64,000 bases of DNA from Strongylocentrotus purpuratus (lineage: Eukaryota; Echinodermata; Echinoidea; Camarodonta; Strongylocentrotidae), in NCBI RefSeq assembly GCF_000002235.5, contig NW_022145611.1:19342114-19406113 (forward strand), in the 5' to 3' direction. Below the pieces are notes generated by a model that made no database searches, was not told the DNA's origin, and worked only from the letters and a program-made list of their open reading frames with translations. Below, piece by piece: positions 34,004-46,904 of this stretch; position 1 is the stretch's first letter; each line of letters starts with the position of its first letter. The translations under genes were made by a program, and so were the position numbers.

Positions 34004-35516
34004 ATAAATGATCACATGGCAAGCACCCACACAAACACGAAATGGGAATGCAGTAGCTGGTCGACTATTTTACACCCCCCCCCCCTCCCCCACCCCGACT
34101 ATCGTCACCTCCTTTAAAAATAATATTATCCGAAAAAGGATGAAACCATTACATAATTAAAAACTGAAAATAAATGGAAACATGCGTATCGAGCGTCGTG
34201 TAAGATAGTTTTCAACGAAAGCCATTGTTATGGAACCAATGGGTTCGAATGGAATTAATGGACCGAATCAAATTGGTATGAAGGTGACAGGTCCATACAT
34301 GCAGCAAGAGGGATGATTTACACGTTACACAATTTAAATACTTAACGTACATGGAAGTACGAAGAAGGCAATGATTACACGTATCTATATAAGCATCGGC
34401 TCATTTACAGGAGCTCTACAGAAATCAAGAGAGGATCCATGATTTCGTTAAAGAAGGGAACAAAACATTTCTGACAAGCACAAAGGAAAAGAAATATCAC
34501 CTTTTCAAGGTGGATGCATTTTTAAATAAAATTGTATTTCAAAGGGAGCACAATTCTTTTCTTGATGTTGTACTTCAGGAATGGAAGACTGGTTTGTACA
34601 AGGGGCACATGCCGCCAGTTTTGACTTACTAATGTCGTCTCTAAATGATATTAATTTTAATGTTGATATCTCCCGTTCTTTTAGTGACTCTTTGACAGCA
34701 CCAATTTAGAGGGCTTATACTTCATATTCGATCCTTTTCAGCTCTTCACTGCAAACAGGACAGGACCATATAATTTATTATCCCTCGAACCAATAAGTTG
34801 TGATTGAGGAAGACTTTTAGATAAACCATGAACGAAACATTATTGCAACCTAAATACAATTTGTCATTTTCCTCTTTGGCATTGTCGTTTCATTACTGCT
34901 GGGCATAAGACCTAACCATATTAATGGCAACATAGTGAGAACGCGCAACTAAATGGTAATCATCGGTAATTTACTTTATGAAAGCTGTATGGACGCTCTG
35001 TTGACAGCGATAAATAATAGATCATAAACGGGAAATTAAAAATTCATATCAAAATTGCGTCCCTCATCAGAGCAACCATTCTCGTGTCAGTTATAAATAG
35101 CACCTTTGGGGAGAAGAGAGAAATATGAGATATTGGAGTTACTCTTTGACAGTCATCACTCGAGGAAGCAAAGACATTTTTATTTCAGTGATAAAATAGA
35201 ATATTCTTACAATAATTGTTTTAAAGCAAACCTTATGAACTGAAAGCGTTTCGAAGCAGCAATTGCTTATATAGGGGAAATAAGTGAACAAACGTGGATA
35301 AGCCTTATGATCTACCTTTTAGGTCGGATTTTTTGTTTAATTCAGTAAGGAGTTAAATGTAATACCTGTGGCTGCAATTGTATCTACGACTTAATTTTTC
35401 TGCTCATCGAATTGGCGCCAAAAAAAATGATTGTGAACAGAAGTTGATTGTGACATCTCTGTCAGTTTCTTCCAACTTGAGATGCGAAGTACCTCAGCGC
35501 ATTCACATACGTAGAG
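34004..35516. other. Receptor unit 3 upstream flank, no gene seen
   Basis: Closely matches 14076-15572. No conserved open frame. Confidence 0.5.
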
Positions 35517-35703
35517 GTGTTATGTTAGACTGTGTCCACAGCGTTGGAATCCCTTTTGCCACATATTATGCCACACTCGACCCAGGTGTTGTAAGTGGGT
35601 ACTTGGCAGGATTCATTCCTTGAATGCACTGAGCGCTTCAGTTGCCGCAGCTATAGCTGTGGACCTGTGGTAATAATATCCAAAGTCTTTGGGAAGCGCT
35701 TAG
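35517..35703 (+). promoter_or_regulatory. Old SINE relic upstream of receptor unit 3 (beta type)
   Basis: Beta version: TGTTATGTTAGACTG and CCACAGCGTTGGAATCCC, then CGACCCAGGTGTTG. It differs from the alpha form of units 1, 2 and 5 by several changes and small gaps. Confidence 0.5.
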
Positions 35704-35818
35704 AAACGATATATCATAACGTGATATACAAGAACGGCATACTATTATTTATTATCCACAATTATCTTCTGTGATTGATTACACGAGGACAAACTACACC
35801 GCCGCATTTACCGAGAAC

Positions 35819-36018
35819 ATGGTTGTCTCTTTTACTGTTGTGAGACTCGTCTTAACCGGCATTGCTCTGGTGCTAACATCCATAACTTTGGCGATGTTCC
35901 TATTCAACAGAAAACTCTGGAAACAGCATAACATATTTCAAGTGAACATCATATTGGCAGATACCATACCAACCTTATCGGATTTGTATTTATTAGCCAG
36001 TCAGATGCTCATCATCGG
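35819..36018 (+). pseudogene. GPCR unit 3, exon 1 (beta type), broken
   Basis: The usual start codon is absent: where alpha reads ATGGCTAACATG, beta reads ATTGATTACACG. The first in-frame ATG is at 35819, just before TM1, which would remove the NYT glycosylation site. Within TM2 one base is missing (ATACCATACCAAC against ATACCATTACCAAC in unit 4), shifting the frame before the GC donor at 36019. TM1 reads VVRLVLTGIALVLT. Confidence 0.8.
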
Positions 36019-36964
36019 GCAAGTATTTGTTTAAAACTTTTATTCCCGCGTATACGATTTTGAATGGCCCCAACCGAAAGATTTTCGTCAGATTTCCAAG
36101 AGCTCCGTTAATACATTGCCAGATACTGGAAATATTAGCGTGGAAGCTTTGATCTTTTCTCCCCTGAAGTTGACTTTTGGGGGCAAATTATAATGCCCAA
36201 ACCTTTATCTAAATTACATTACTATTTACTTTTATTTTTCTTAGCAGCGACAGTTTTCATCGTAGATTTTGAGTTTTGGCTCTGTCAAGATCAATAAGAT
36301 TAGTGTGGCCATTATCGTAACTGTTTCATTCTCTACTCCCTCCCCCTCTCTCTCTCTCTCGATATCTATCCTAGTATATTTATGTTGAGGTCAAATCGAT
36401 AGGTCACCGGATTGTCATTCCTTGAATTCATGTTTGCACCTATGGACAGGTGGGCTAAAGCCAGGTTGGTAGTAGTAGTACGTTCTAGGCACGTTGAGCA
36501 TTACTCGGGATGTATAAACATGTCTACATAGTTACATGCAGTTGTTATTATTGTTATTATTATTGTTGTTGATGATGTTGTTCATTTTATTATTATCATG
36601 ATTATTATCACAATCAGCGACAACAGCATCGTTGTCATCACCAATATGATCATTATCTTTTCATTTCATATAGAATTTCAGTATCATCTATTATGAAACT
36701 AATTCTCTCTCTCTCTCTTTCTCTTTCTCTCTAACTCTCTCTCTCTCTCTAATGACGTTTTCTTTCTCATTGTTTTTATTCTCCGTCTCTAGATATCATT
36801 CTTTTTTTAATGTGAGTGCTGAATCAATTTATTTGCTCAATACTGTTTCCCGTTAGGTTCGACTCAAAGTCGTTAACAAAACTCATCTATTAATTCCACC
36901 AATGCCAGGTCACTTTAATGATTCATAATTATGTAATAATTTGTTTTTTAATCTAATCTTTCAG

Positions 36965-37564
36965 AATCCGTTTCTGTATGGTCTGGTGTCTATCCCGGTG
37001 GCAGTCTCGTTGGTAAACATCTTGTTGGTGGCGATATATCGATACATTAACATCGTCATGGATCCTTTTGGAAATCGCTCAATACTTACTACACCGCGAT
37101 GTACCGTGGTCAGCATTTTAACATGGCTCGTCATTTTGAGTTTGGCTGTAATAGCCGCAGCTTTCCTCTCAACAGGACCTAATATTATTGTAACACTTAT
37201 GATTGTTGCCCTTCTCGTAGTGACTGGGGTGCTCTACATCACCATTTATCGCGCGGTGTCAAGGAGCATGAATCACACCGAGCAACGGTTGGCTGAGAAC
37301 AAACGCATCCTCAAGACATTTGCTCTGGTTTATTGTACAACTCTTGTATTTATGGGTGCACTCGGGGTATCGCAATTTGTATATCACTACACGGGTGTCC
37401 CGAAGGGCATCGCAGGGTATATCGGTTTATCTGGAGAAATGTCTGTTATTTTGGGCACAATGTCAAATTCACTCATATACTGGTGGCGACTGCAAGAGTT
37501 TCGTTCGGTCATCATGTTCCTTAAGTGTAAGAGACCTACGGTTCAACCCATAGGTTTTGAATGA
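36965..37564 (+). pseudogene. GPCR unit 3, exon 2 (beta type), open
   Basis: Follows acceptor CTTTCAG and is open for 199 codons. TM3 with YRYINIV is as in alpha. TM4-TM5 differ strongly (VIAAAFLSTGPNIIVTLMIV against FFIFANFIPTATYIIFEAL), so the ligand pocket would differ. The third loop is SRSMNHTEQRL, TM7 ends NSLIYWW and the tail ends in PIGFE. The exon is intact, but exon 1 is not. Intron 946 bp without the hAT MITE. Confidence 0.8.
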
Positions 37565-38480
37565 CAGAGTGATACAGTCATGTATCATAAAGATAATATA
37601 GGTTTTCCCGGTCAATTTCGCAACTCTCCCAATCCTTTTCTATTCAAATTGATGATCTGTGCATTCATATTCGCATTTTAGTCGGTCAAATAAACATGTT
37701 TCTCATTCAAATTCATGACTATTATGCACGCCTTTCGTCAAGCGTTCATTCACTTTAGCACTACATGATCACGTAGTACTGCCGTTCGCACACTCAAATT
37801 CCTTTTTTTTTAATGATTCTCTTCATAAAAATTTTTAAAAATTGCAAATCACTTTTATATATAATGACTTTAGTACGAAACTTTCAAATTTGCTTTGAAT
37901 TAAACTTATATGAAGATGATTATAGGAATTTAGATTTAGGATATGGGTGTAGAACTCAAGGCCAGTGATTGGTGCGGGTGTGTGTGTGTGTGTGTGTGTA
38001 TCAAACTTTTGTACTGAGAGGGCTAAGAGAGGTTCGTGTGATTTGGTTGCTTGTAACTAGGGGCATTCATGTTACTAGGGGCCTATATGTACAGTTTTAT
38101 GTTTCTTTTGGGACGGGGGGGGGGGGAGAGGGGGGAGCTCTTGAAATATAAGATTGCGCACATGTTCACAGCGTTGCAACTTTTGTTGTGGTGTGTGATA
38201 GGATGTGTTTTGGGGTGTGTATTTTGTATGCTAGTGTGTATGAATCTGGTGTGTTTTGTGGTGTGTGTGTTTGTGTTTGTGTGAGGGAGGGGGATTTGGG
38301 AGTACCAGTAAAATAATCTCAATTTTTTTAATTTTTGTTTTAATATAATTTTTTTGTTTTGTTATTATAAGTGAATAATATGTACAATTGACTTATCGCT
38401 TATGTTTATGTACTCTAAGTTTTTGCTCAGTTATAATATTAGAGTGATAACACTGCCTGTGCACACAGTCTGCCCTATGC
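37565..38480. other. 3' flank of unit 3 and low-complexity stretch
   Basis: It includes a candidate poly(A) signal AATAAA (37689-37694), a (GT)n run at about 37977-37998 and G-rich runs near 38114-38136. No gene. Confidence 0.5.
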
Positions 38481-39151
38481 ACACACACACACACACACTA
38501 AACACAAGACACTCACACAACACTCTCATACACAAAGACCGTTTAAACGCATATTCATTTTAAATTTCACCATAACATTTTTCTTTTGAGGCGGTCATCC
38601 TAGTCAAGAATCGCTTATGATTGCGGTCTCCTGCACTTTGTCCACAGATAGCCTCATTCAGATAATACTTTAAATTTATAATTATGTTATAGAAATATTA
38701 AATTTTGTTATTATATGTATATATGTAAATAACATTTTGACATGAAGTTACTATTGTTTGTATAATTCGTATTATACCTAACGTTTATATGTTCTTTGTT
38801 ATTTCAGATATTATATTTGGAAAAATGCAGAAATTAAATAAAATTAAATAAATATTATTAACTCACAAATCTCAAATATCAAGGTATTCATTTAAAATGC
38901 AGTTTACAACAACAATTTTAAAATAAAAGTGATGAATTATTGACTACATGTTATCGAGTGTAAAGATTAAACTGCTGAGGAAATGGTGAGAGCATAAACA
39001 TATCTACGTTGGACTTGCTTTCATATTAACAATTTTATCGTTGGATTTGGCCTATAAGAACGTCACCAGAAAATTAAAAACATTATGGGTTGTGCTTGAA
39101 GCTCATATCTTTGTTCTTATCGCCTTTTGTAATGATCCATTCTCTTATTTT
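38481..39151. other. Receptor unit 4 far-upstream flank
   Basis: Begins at a CA repeat and matches the 3' half of 32086-33708. No gene. Confidence 0.5.
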
Positions 39152-39462
39152 AAAGTGTGTGTGATATAAAGTATTCGATCTAAAATGTGCGATCTAAAGT
39201 GTGTGATGTAAAAAGTGCGATTAAAGTGTGCGATGAAAAGTTGATGATGTACAGTATGCGACATTAGTATAAAATTTGTGATGTAAAGTGTCATATGTAT
39301 ATATTATATATTGAGAAGGATGTGAAGTTTGCCATGTGTAAAGTATGCGATGTAAAGTGTTATGTAAAGTGGGCGATATAAGGTGGGCGATATAAGGTGG
39401 TGCGATGTGATGTAAAATGTGTCATGTAAAGCGGTTGATGTTAATTGTGCGGTGTAATTAGA
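39152..39462. repeat. Minisatellite upstream of receptor unit 4
   Basis: GATGTAAAGTGTGC-type units, with one extra GGGCGATATAAGGT unit compared with units 2, 3 and 5. Confidence 0.75.
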
Positions 39463-40978
39463 AATGATCACATCAAGCACCCACACAAATACGAAATGGG
39501 AAAGCAGTAGCTGGTCGACTATTTTACACCCCCCCCCCCACCCCGACTATCGTCACCTCCTTTAAAAATAATATTATCCGAAAAAGGATGAAACCATTAC
39601 ATAATTAAAAATTGAAAATAAATGGAAACATGCGTATCGAGCGTCGTGTAAGATAGTTTTCAACGAAAGCCATTGTTATGGAACCAATGGGTTCGAATGG
39701 AATTAATGGACCGAATCAAATTGGTAAGAAGGTGACAGGTCCATACATGCAGCAAGAGGGATGATTTACACGTTACACAATTTAAATACTTAACGTACAT
39801 GGAAGTACGAAGAAGGCAATGATTACACGTATCTATATAAGCATCGGCTCATTTACAGGAGCTCTACAGAAATCAAGAGAGGATCCATGATTTCGTTAAA
39901 GAAGGGAACAAAACATTTCTGACATGCACAAAGGAAAAGAAATATCACCTTTTCAAGGTGGATGCATTTTTAAATAAAATTGTTTTTCAAAGGGAGCACA
40001 ATTTTTTTCTTGATGTTGTACTTCAGGAATGGAAGACTGGTTTGTACAAGGGGCACATGCCGCCAGTTTTGACTTACTAAAGTCGTCTCTAAATGATATT
40101 AATTTTAATGTTGATATCTCCCGTTCTTTTAGTGACTCTTTGAAAGCACCAATTTAAAGGGCTTATACTTCATATTCGATCATTTTAAGCTCTTCACTGC
40201 AAACAGGACATGACCGTATAATTTATTATCGAACCAATAAGTTGTGATTGAGGAAGACTTTTAGATAAACCATGAACGAAACATTATTGCAACCTAAATA
40301 CAATTTGTCATTTTCCTCTTTGGCATTGTCGTTTCATTATTGCTGGGCGTAAGACCTAACCATACCAATGAAAACTAACCATAGTGAGAACGCACGACTG
40401 AAAGGTAATATTCGGTAAGTTACTTTATGAAAGCTGTATGCACGCTCTGTTGATAGCGATAAATAATAGATCATAAACGGGGAATTAAAAATTCATATCA
40501 AAATTGCGTCCTTCATCAGAGCAACCGTTCTCGTGTCAGTTATGTTATCATTTAACAAAAAAAGCACCTTTGGCGAGAAGAGAGAAATATGAGATATTGG
40601 AGTTACTCTTTGACAGTCGTCACTCGAGGAAGCAAAGACATTTTTATTTCAGTGATGAAATAGAATATTCTTACAATTGTTTTAAAGCAAACCTTATGAA
40701 CTAAAAGCGATTCGAAGCAGCAATTTCTTATATAGGGGAAGTAAGTGAACAAACGTGGATAAGCCTTATGATCTACCTTTTAGGTTTGATTTGTTTTGTT
40801 TAATTTAGTAAGGAGTTAATTGTAATACCTGTGGCTGCAATTGTATCTACGACTTAATTTTTCTGCTCTTCGAATTGTCACCAAAAAAAATGATTGTGAA
40901 CAGAAATTGATTGTGACATCTCTGTCAGTTTCTTCCAACTTGAGATGCGAAGTACCTCAGCGCATTCACATACGTAGA
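39463..40978. other. Receptor unit 4 upstream flank
   Basis: Homologous to the other unit flanks; the end resembles unit 1 more than unit 3 in places (TTATGTTATC before AGCACC). No gene. Confidence 0.45.
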
Positions 40979-41166
40979 GGTGTTATGTTAGACTGTGTCC
41001 ACAGCGTTGGAATCCCTTTTGCCACATATTATGCCACACTCGACCCAGGTGTTGTAAGTGGGTACTTGGCAGGATTCATTCCTTGAATGCACTGAGCGCT
41101 TCAGTTGCCGCAGCTATAGCTGTGGACCTGTGGTAATAATATCCAAAGTCTTTGGGAAGCGCTTAG
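40979..41166 (+). promoter_or_regulatory. Old SINE relic upstream of receptor unit 4 (beta type)
   Basis: Nearly identical to 35517-35703. Confidence 0.5.
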
Positions 41167-41281
41167 AAACGATATATCATAACGTGATATACAAGAACGG
41201 CATACTGTTATTTATTATCCACAATTATCTTCTGTGATTGATTACACGAGGACAAACTACACCGCTGCATTTACCGAGAAC

Positions 41282-41482
41282 ATGGTTGTCTCTTTTACTG
41301 TTGTGAGACTCGTCTTAACCGGCATTGCTCTGGTGCTAACGTTCATAACTTTTGCGATGTTCCTATTCAACAGAAAACTCTGGAAACAGCATAACATATT
41401 TCAAGTGAACATCATATTGGCAGATACCATTACCAACCTTATCGGATTTGTATTTATTAGCCAGTCAGATGCTCATCATCGG
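41282..41482 (+). pseudogene. GPCR unit 4, exon 1 (beta type)
   Basis: The frame is open through TM1 and TM2 (LADTITNLIGFVF) to the GC donor (CGG then GCAAGT at 41483), but the alpha start codon is missing as in unit 3. The first in-frame ATG is at 41282, giving a receptor without the N-terminal glycosylation site. The exon could still be used if that ATG serves. Confidence 0.75.
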
Positions 41483-42090
41483 GCAAGTATTTGTTTAAAA
41501 CTTTTATTCCCGCGTATACGATTTTGAATGGCCCCAACCGAAAGATTTTCGTCAGATTTCCAAGAGCTCCGTTAATACATTGCCAGATACTGGAAATATT
41601 GGCGTGGAAGCTTTGATCTTTTCTCCCCTGAAGTTGACTTTTGGGGGCAAATTATAATGCCCAAACCTTTATCTAAATTACATTACTATTTACTTTTATT
41701 TTTCTTAGCAGCGACAGTTTTCATCGTAGATTTTGAGTTTTGGCTCTGTCAAGATCAATAAGATTAGTGTGGCCATTATCGTAACTGTTTCATTCTCTAC
41801 TCCCTCCCCCTCTCTCTCTCTCGATATCTATCCTAGTATATTTATGTTGAGGTCAAATCGATAGATCACCGGATTGCCATTCCTTAAATTCATTTTGCAC
41901 CTTTATGGACAGGTAGGCTAAAGCCAGATTGGTAGTAGTAGGACGTTCTAGGCACATTGAGCATTACTCGGGATGGGTAAACATGTCTACATAGTTACAT
42001 GCAGTTGTTATTATTCTTGTTGTTGTTGTTCCTCTTATTATTATTATTATCATGATCATTATCATGATCAACGGCAGCAGCATCGTTGTC

Positions 42091-42363
42091 CAGTTGCGGA
42101 CCCTCCCCTTGAAAAAAATACATTTAAAAACACGTAAATTTTTACCTTTTTTGGAGATGGGCCCCCTTCTCTGGCGTTCAAGGGGAGGGGGGGGGTGCGA
42201 TTTTTTAAATTTTTCGAAGGCCACCCCAAAAAATTGTGCTCCTTACCTCCCCCCCCCCCCCTCTTCCTTATTCACCGGCTTGCTGTTTCGCCGCTATAAT
42301 ATTCTCTCACGAATTGGGCCCCCTCTTTGGCCCCCTCCCCTGCCGCCGGCTGGATCCGCCCTG
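42091..42363. mobile_element. hAT-type MITE in the unit 4 GPCR intron
   Basis: Third copy of the element at 6830 and 16705, with TCGTTGTC (42083-42090) and TCGTTGTT (42364-42371). It is present because this part of unit 4 is alpha-derived. Confidence 0.75.
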
Positions 42364-42451
42364 TCGTTGTTATCACGAATATGATCATTATCTTTTTATA
42401 TCATAAAGAATTAACCCCTAACATTTCAGTATTATCTATTATCAAACTAAT

Positions 42452-42483
<32 letters not shown>

Positions 42484-42672
42484 TCCCTCCATCTCTCTCT
42501 CTAATGACGTCTCTCTCTCTCTTTCCTTGTTTTCCCCATTTTTTCAAATGGGAGAGCTGACTCAATTTCAGTTTCCCGTTCAGTTTGACTCAAAATCGTT
42601 CAAAAAACTCATCTATTAATTCCACCAGTGCCAAGTCACTTTGATATTGATTCTTTTTATGTAATCTTTTAG

Positions 42673-43203
42673 AATCGCCTTGTGTATGCTGTGGCGACTA
42701 TCCCAGTGGGGGTCTCAGTGGTAAACATCTTGTTAGTGGCGGCATATCGATACATTAACATCGTCATGGATCCCTTTGGAAATCGCTTAATACTTACTAC
42801 ACCGCGATGTATCTTAGTCAGCATTTTAACATGGCTCGTCATTTCGAGTTTGTTTTTTATATTCGCAAATTTCATCCCAACTGCAACATATATTATTTTT
42901 GAGGCACTATCCATTTTTGGCCTTCTCGTAGTGACAGGGGCTCTCTACATCACCATTTATCGCGGAGTGTCAAGGAGCATGCATCACACCGAGCAACGGT
43001 TGGCTGAGAACAAACGCATCCTCGAGACGTTTGCTCTGGTTTATTGTGCAACTCTCATAACTATGGGTACAATCGGGGTATTGGACCTTGTATATCACTT
43101 CACGGGTGTCCCGGAGGACATCATCGTGGTTATTAGGGTCTCTATAGATATATCTGTTATGTTGGGTACAATATTAAATTCACTCATATACTGGTGCGAC
43201 TAA
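42673..43203 (+). pseudogene. GPCR unit 4, exon 2 (alpha type), shifted at TM7 end
   Basis: Reads like unit 2 from TM3 to TM7. One G is lost in the codons after NSLIYW (ACTGGTGCGACT against ACTGGTGGCGACT), so the frame ends at once and the intracellular tail of about 29 residues is lost. All seven helices remain, so residual function cannot be excluded, but loss of helix 8 makes it unlikely. Confidence 0.8.
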
Positions 43204-43344
43204 AAGAGTTTCATTCGGTTATCATGTTTCTTAAGTGTAAGAGACCTACGATTCAACCCTTGGGTATTGAGCCCGAGTTTTGAATGGCAGAGTGATACAT
43301 GTATTATAAAGACTCGCCTTTCGCGCGCTTTGTGTGAACGATAA

Positions 43345-43992
43345 AGCCTCTTTCACACCAGGCCATTAGTAGAGTTGTGTAGTGTTGCGTACCGACTACG
43401 CCGGGCGTACGCTGCCCTACGCTGGCCTACGTTACTATACGCTGAGGTACGCAAGGGAGTACGCGAGATGGACGCAAAAATTGAACATGTTTAATTTTTT
43501 CGCGTACTTTCGGCGTAGACACAAGATGCAGAAAGTACGCATTTGTTACGTAACACTACGCACCACGACGCTACAGTACGCCAAGCCTACGGAACGGTAC
43601 GCTTCCCTACACCAGTCCGACGAAGCCGTAAAAGTTTGCGCACACAGTAAGCGACCGTACGCAACCGTGAGCAAACCTATGCACCAGGCATATTAACCTA
43701 CGCAAACCAGCCGTTTTTTAATTCTTGATTTGTATTATATTTGTAATTTGTAATCTTGTATGTATTTGAATTTTTGTACGGAAAAAACCCAAATCAAACC
43801 AAGATACACGGTGCCTATGCACAGGGTACGTAACCATACGCCATCGTACGCCAGCCTACGCATTACCTACGCATAACCTACGCAGGGACTACGCCGTAGC
43901 AACATTTTTGTTCATGATTACGCAGTCTAATTTTGGCGTAGTCTGTACGCCACACTATGCAACTCTACGCAGATCCGGTTTTGAAAGGGGCT
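43345..43992. mobile_element. Harbinger-type MITE, duplicate copy
   Basis: Same element, length and TAA flanks as 17990-18637; duplicated with the segment. Confidence 0.75.
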
Positions 43993-44185
43993 TAAGGTGT
44001 TGAGAGTTGGCACAATGGTGGATTGGAAAAACAAAACAAAAGAAGTTGGTGAATGTTATCCTCAACATAATTATAATAATTACGAGACATTTAATTCGTC
44101 ATTGAAACGAATTAGGTGGTCTGTTATTTAATCTGAATAACTGGAAGACCGTAAACATCTTTGAAGGAGAGTAGAATCATATATA

Positions 44186-44560
44186 CAGTGCGTCCCAGAA
44201 AAAACGAAACCGAGAATTATTGATGTTTTATCATAAATTAATCACAATTATAATTAATAAATGACACATATTTGTAAAGCTGCGATCCTCCTCTTTCATT
44301 TGATGCAATTCATATGATGCTATGATGCATATTTCATGCATGAGTGATTAAACACAATTTGAAGAGAGGAAAACAAAAATTCATTTTTTATGAGCGGTAT
44401 CTGAATTTCAAAGAGAAAATCACATTTCTAGAAAGTTTATTTTTAGCCTTTTCATATAACACCTCAATCAGAAAAAATGAGCCAGGAATAACAAAGTTCT
44501 GTTTTTTAAAAGTAATGCGTGCATTTCCCTAATTTGATTAAAGGAATACGTTTTCACTGG
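44186..44560 (+). mobile_element. Mariner/Tc1-like terminal fragment, duplicate
   Basis: Duplicate of 18831-19200, beginning CAGTGCGTCCCAG. Confidence 0.4.
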
Positions 44561-44605
44561 CCGCCTGCCGTGGAAACACAGGGTTGACACAGGGTTGACA
44601 CAGGG

Positions 44606-44662
44606 TTGACGATCAGCCATGCATCAAGTCTTTCGTCTTCTTTGTGCATGGCTGATCGTCAA
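44606..44662. repeat. Perfect 18-bp-arm hairpin, duplicate
   Basis: Arms 44606-44623 and 44645-44662; preceded by three ACACAGGGTTG units against two in copy A. Confidence 0.9.
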
Positions 44663-44674
44663 CGAAACGTATAT

Positions 44675-44795
44675 ACGCTCGTTATAATGGCGCCTGACTG
44701 GAATGCTACCCAGGAGAGTGGTGTGTCCATTATCCACGAAATACTAATTGAACTTAATGATCGGGGTAATAATAATTACATTACGTTAAATTAAA
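44675..44795 (+). mobile_element. SINE body fragment, duplicate
   Basis: Duplicate of 19306-19425. Confidence 0.5.
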
Positions 44796-44875
44796 TGTGG
44801 CTGCTATTAGGATGATTAGTTTCCACTTTGGAAGAAATTGGTTGAAAAGTAACAGTTCTTTTTTTTTTACACCTG

Positions 44876-46422
44876 TTTGATAACTCTTGAGTATTTATTT
44901 AAGCTCATGATCCTATAAGTACTATTTTTTACATTCATTTATTTTATCTTGTAGAATTGCTTTTCTTTTCAAATCGATGTACGGTTCAGTACAAGTTTTA
45001 TCTATACAAAAAAATACCATGTTTATTGATTCATCTTCTGGATTTTTTTGTATTTTATATACTCATTATAATCGATATGTTTTTATCTTCTTAATATTTC
45101 AGTATACATTTGTTTCCCTTGATAAAGTTCTATTAAATCGCCATGTAAATGAGTGATTTGTTTGGTGTAAATTTAAATGGATTTTGTTTCGTCTGCATTA
45201 TGTGCAATTTACGATGTATAAAGTTTTTAAGTGTGTTCTCGGTGCAGTTTGTGTTAAAGGAAATAAAAGATATGAAATAAGATCAACTATCAATAATAAT
45301 TAGATCATATCTATAACGCTGCACTGCAATAAAAACAAAATATTTGTCAATACTCTGGATGTTACTGAGTCCTCATTTATGTTGAATATAAAGAGAGGCT
45401 TGTAAAATTGAATAATAATATTATAATAATAGATATTGTCAAAAAGTTTGTTGGTCTACATAAATATAAAGCCAGCTCAACACACCTGTATAAACTTTAA
45501 ATTCTTTTGTACAGACAGCAAAAAGTAAAAAGTTATGTTATCAAGTATTGAATGCCTATTACATTATGTCGTGAAAACATGTAAGATTGAATATTAAAGA
45601 TTTATCTGATATATTAATTGATTCCCATGTTCCTTTCAATTTCTCTGTAACTCTGATAATTAATTATATTTTCTTTGCCAAACAATGTAATAGAAATTAA
45701 CATTAAATTATTTAATATAGGCGTCAGTATCAAATCATTTCATGGGTATCAAGGGCAACCGGGCTACCTAATCCACAAACGGCTTCTAGGCTACTCGATA
45801 ATCCCACAAGGGGCGGCGCATCCGATAACAGTATCATATTAACAGCATAGAACATATTAACGTTTTGAAGAATTGACGCTGGTTTTGTAAAAGTAAAAAC
45901 GCATAATCATCTTTTTCTCACGGTTGTTTTCATTAATTACTGCTGTCTTCTCGACTTTCCATCAACACTGACAAGACTCCCTTTATATAAAATATATGAC
46001 TTGTATATGAGTTGAGACATAAAAAATGAGCCATATATAGGCATGTTATATTTATATCTATCCATGTATTTTTCATGTCTCAGCTCGCCCCCAGGTAAAC
46101 TGAACAATAAACCCGGAACACAAATAAGCCTCTGTGCTAAATATAGAACGAGGGCAAAAGGGAAGTACGAATAAATACAATATAGTGCAGTTTCCGACAC
46201 CAAGCCGAGAGACACATGCACGCGAATGTAGATAACGTGAATGTCTGTACAGGAAAGATCTCTTAAATCTTAACTCTTCATGCCGTTGTTCAGTTCTGGT
46301 GACATATCATTAAAAGCATATTTAACTACATGTTTATATGCCTTTCGTGCGGATCCAGAAAATATCAAAGGAATAATTAATATCACATACATTCTGTACA
46401 GCTGTGTTGTTAAATTATCAAT
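44876..46422. other. AT-rich non-coding part of segment B
   Basis: Collinear with 20537-23019 but without the reverse LINE end. No gene. Confidence 0.45.
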
Positions 46423-46546
46423 ATGGCCCGCGTGAAGGACAAACACTGGAAACCAAAGGCTATATTTCTACTGCCCAACACCTACACAAATGGAGATTTA
46501 TATCCCAAGAAAGCACGTCAGAATGCGTTAGAAAGCGAAGGATATG
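46423..46546 (+). CDS. Chimeric endonuclease gene B, exon 1
   Basis: Same length, start, phase and donor (ATG/GTGAGT) as exon 1 of gene A. It encodes ARVKDKHWKPKAIFLLPN and continues to ESEGY. Three replacement differences and no silent ones separate it from gene A. The intron to exon 2 is 4.7 kb. Confidence 0.6.
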
Positions 46547-46871
46547 GTGAGTATATCAAGCATATATGCTGGTGTGTATAATTATAAGCATTACAAGAAC
46601 TGTGTACCCTGACGTAATGCCCTATTGTGAATTATTATCAGCTTTTACAATTGTTTACGTTGATCAATACCTAAATACCTTTAAAATGTAATGATGTATT
46701 GCATTAATAACGTAATAGAGTAGGCCTACACGTAGGGCCCACAAAGACGTAAAGAATTGGGGAAATTGAGGTATGCAGGTGTGTAACTGTTTATATACAT
46801 AATGCGAAAGGAAAAGAAAGAACAATGGTTGCTTAGCTTAAATCAAAGCATACATTTATATATGAGGAGGA

Positions 46872-46904
<33 letters not shown>

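Noticed and set aside
38083-38322. Open frames over the GT/TG-rich stretch after unit 3
   Set aside because: Low-complexity sequence (GT and G runs) translated in several frames at once.
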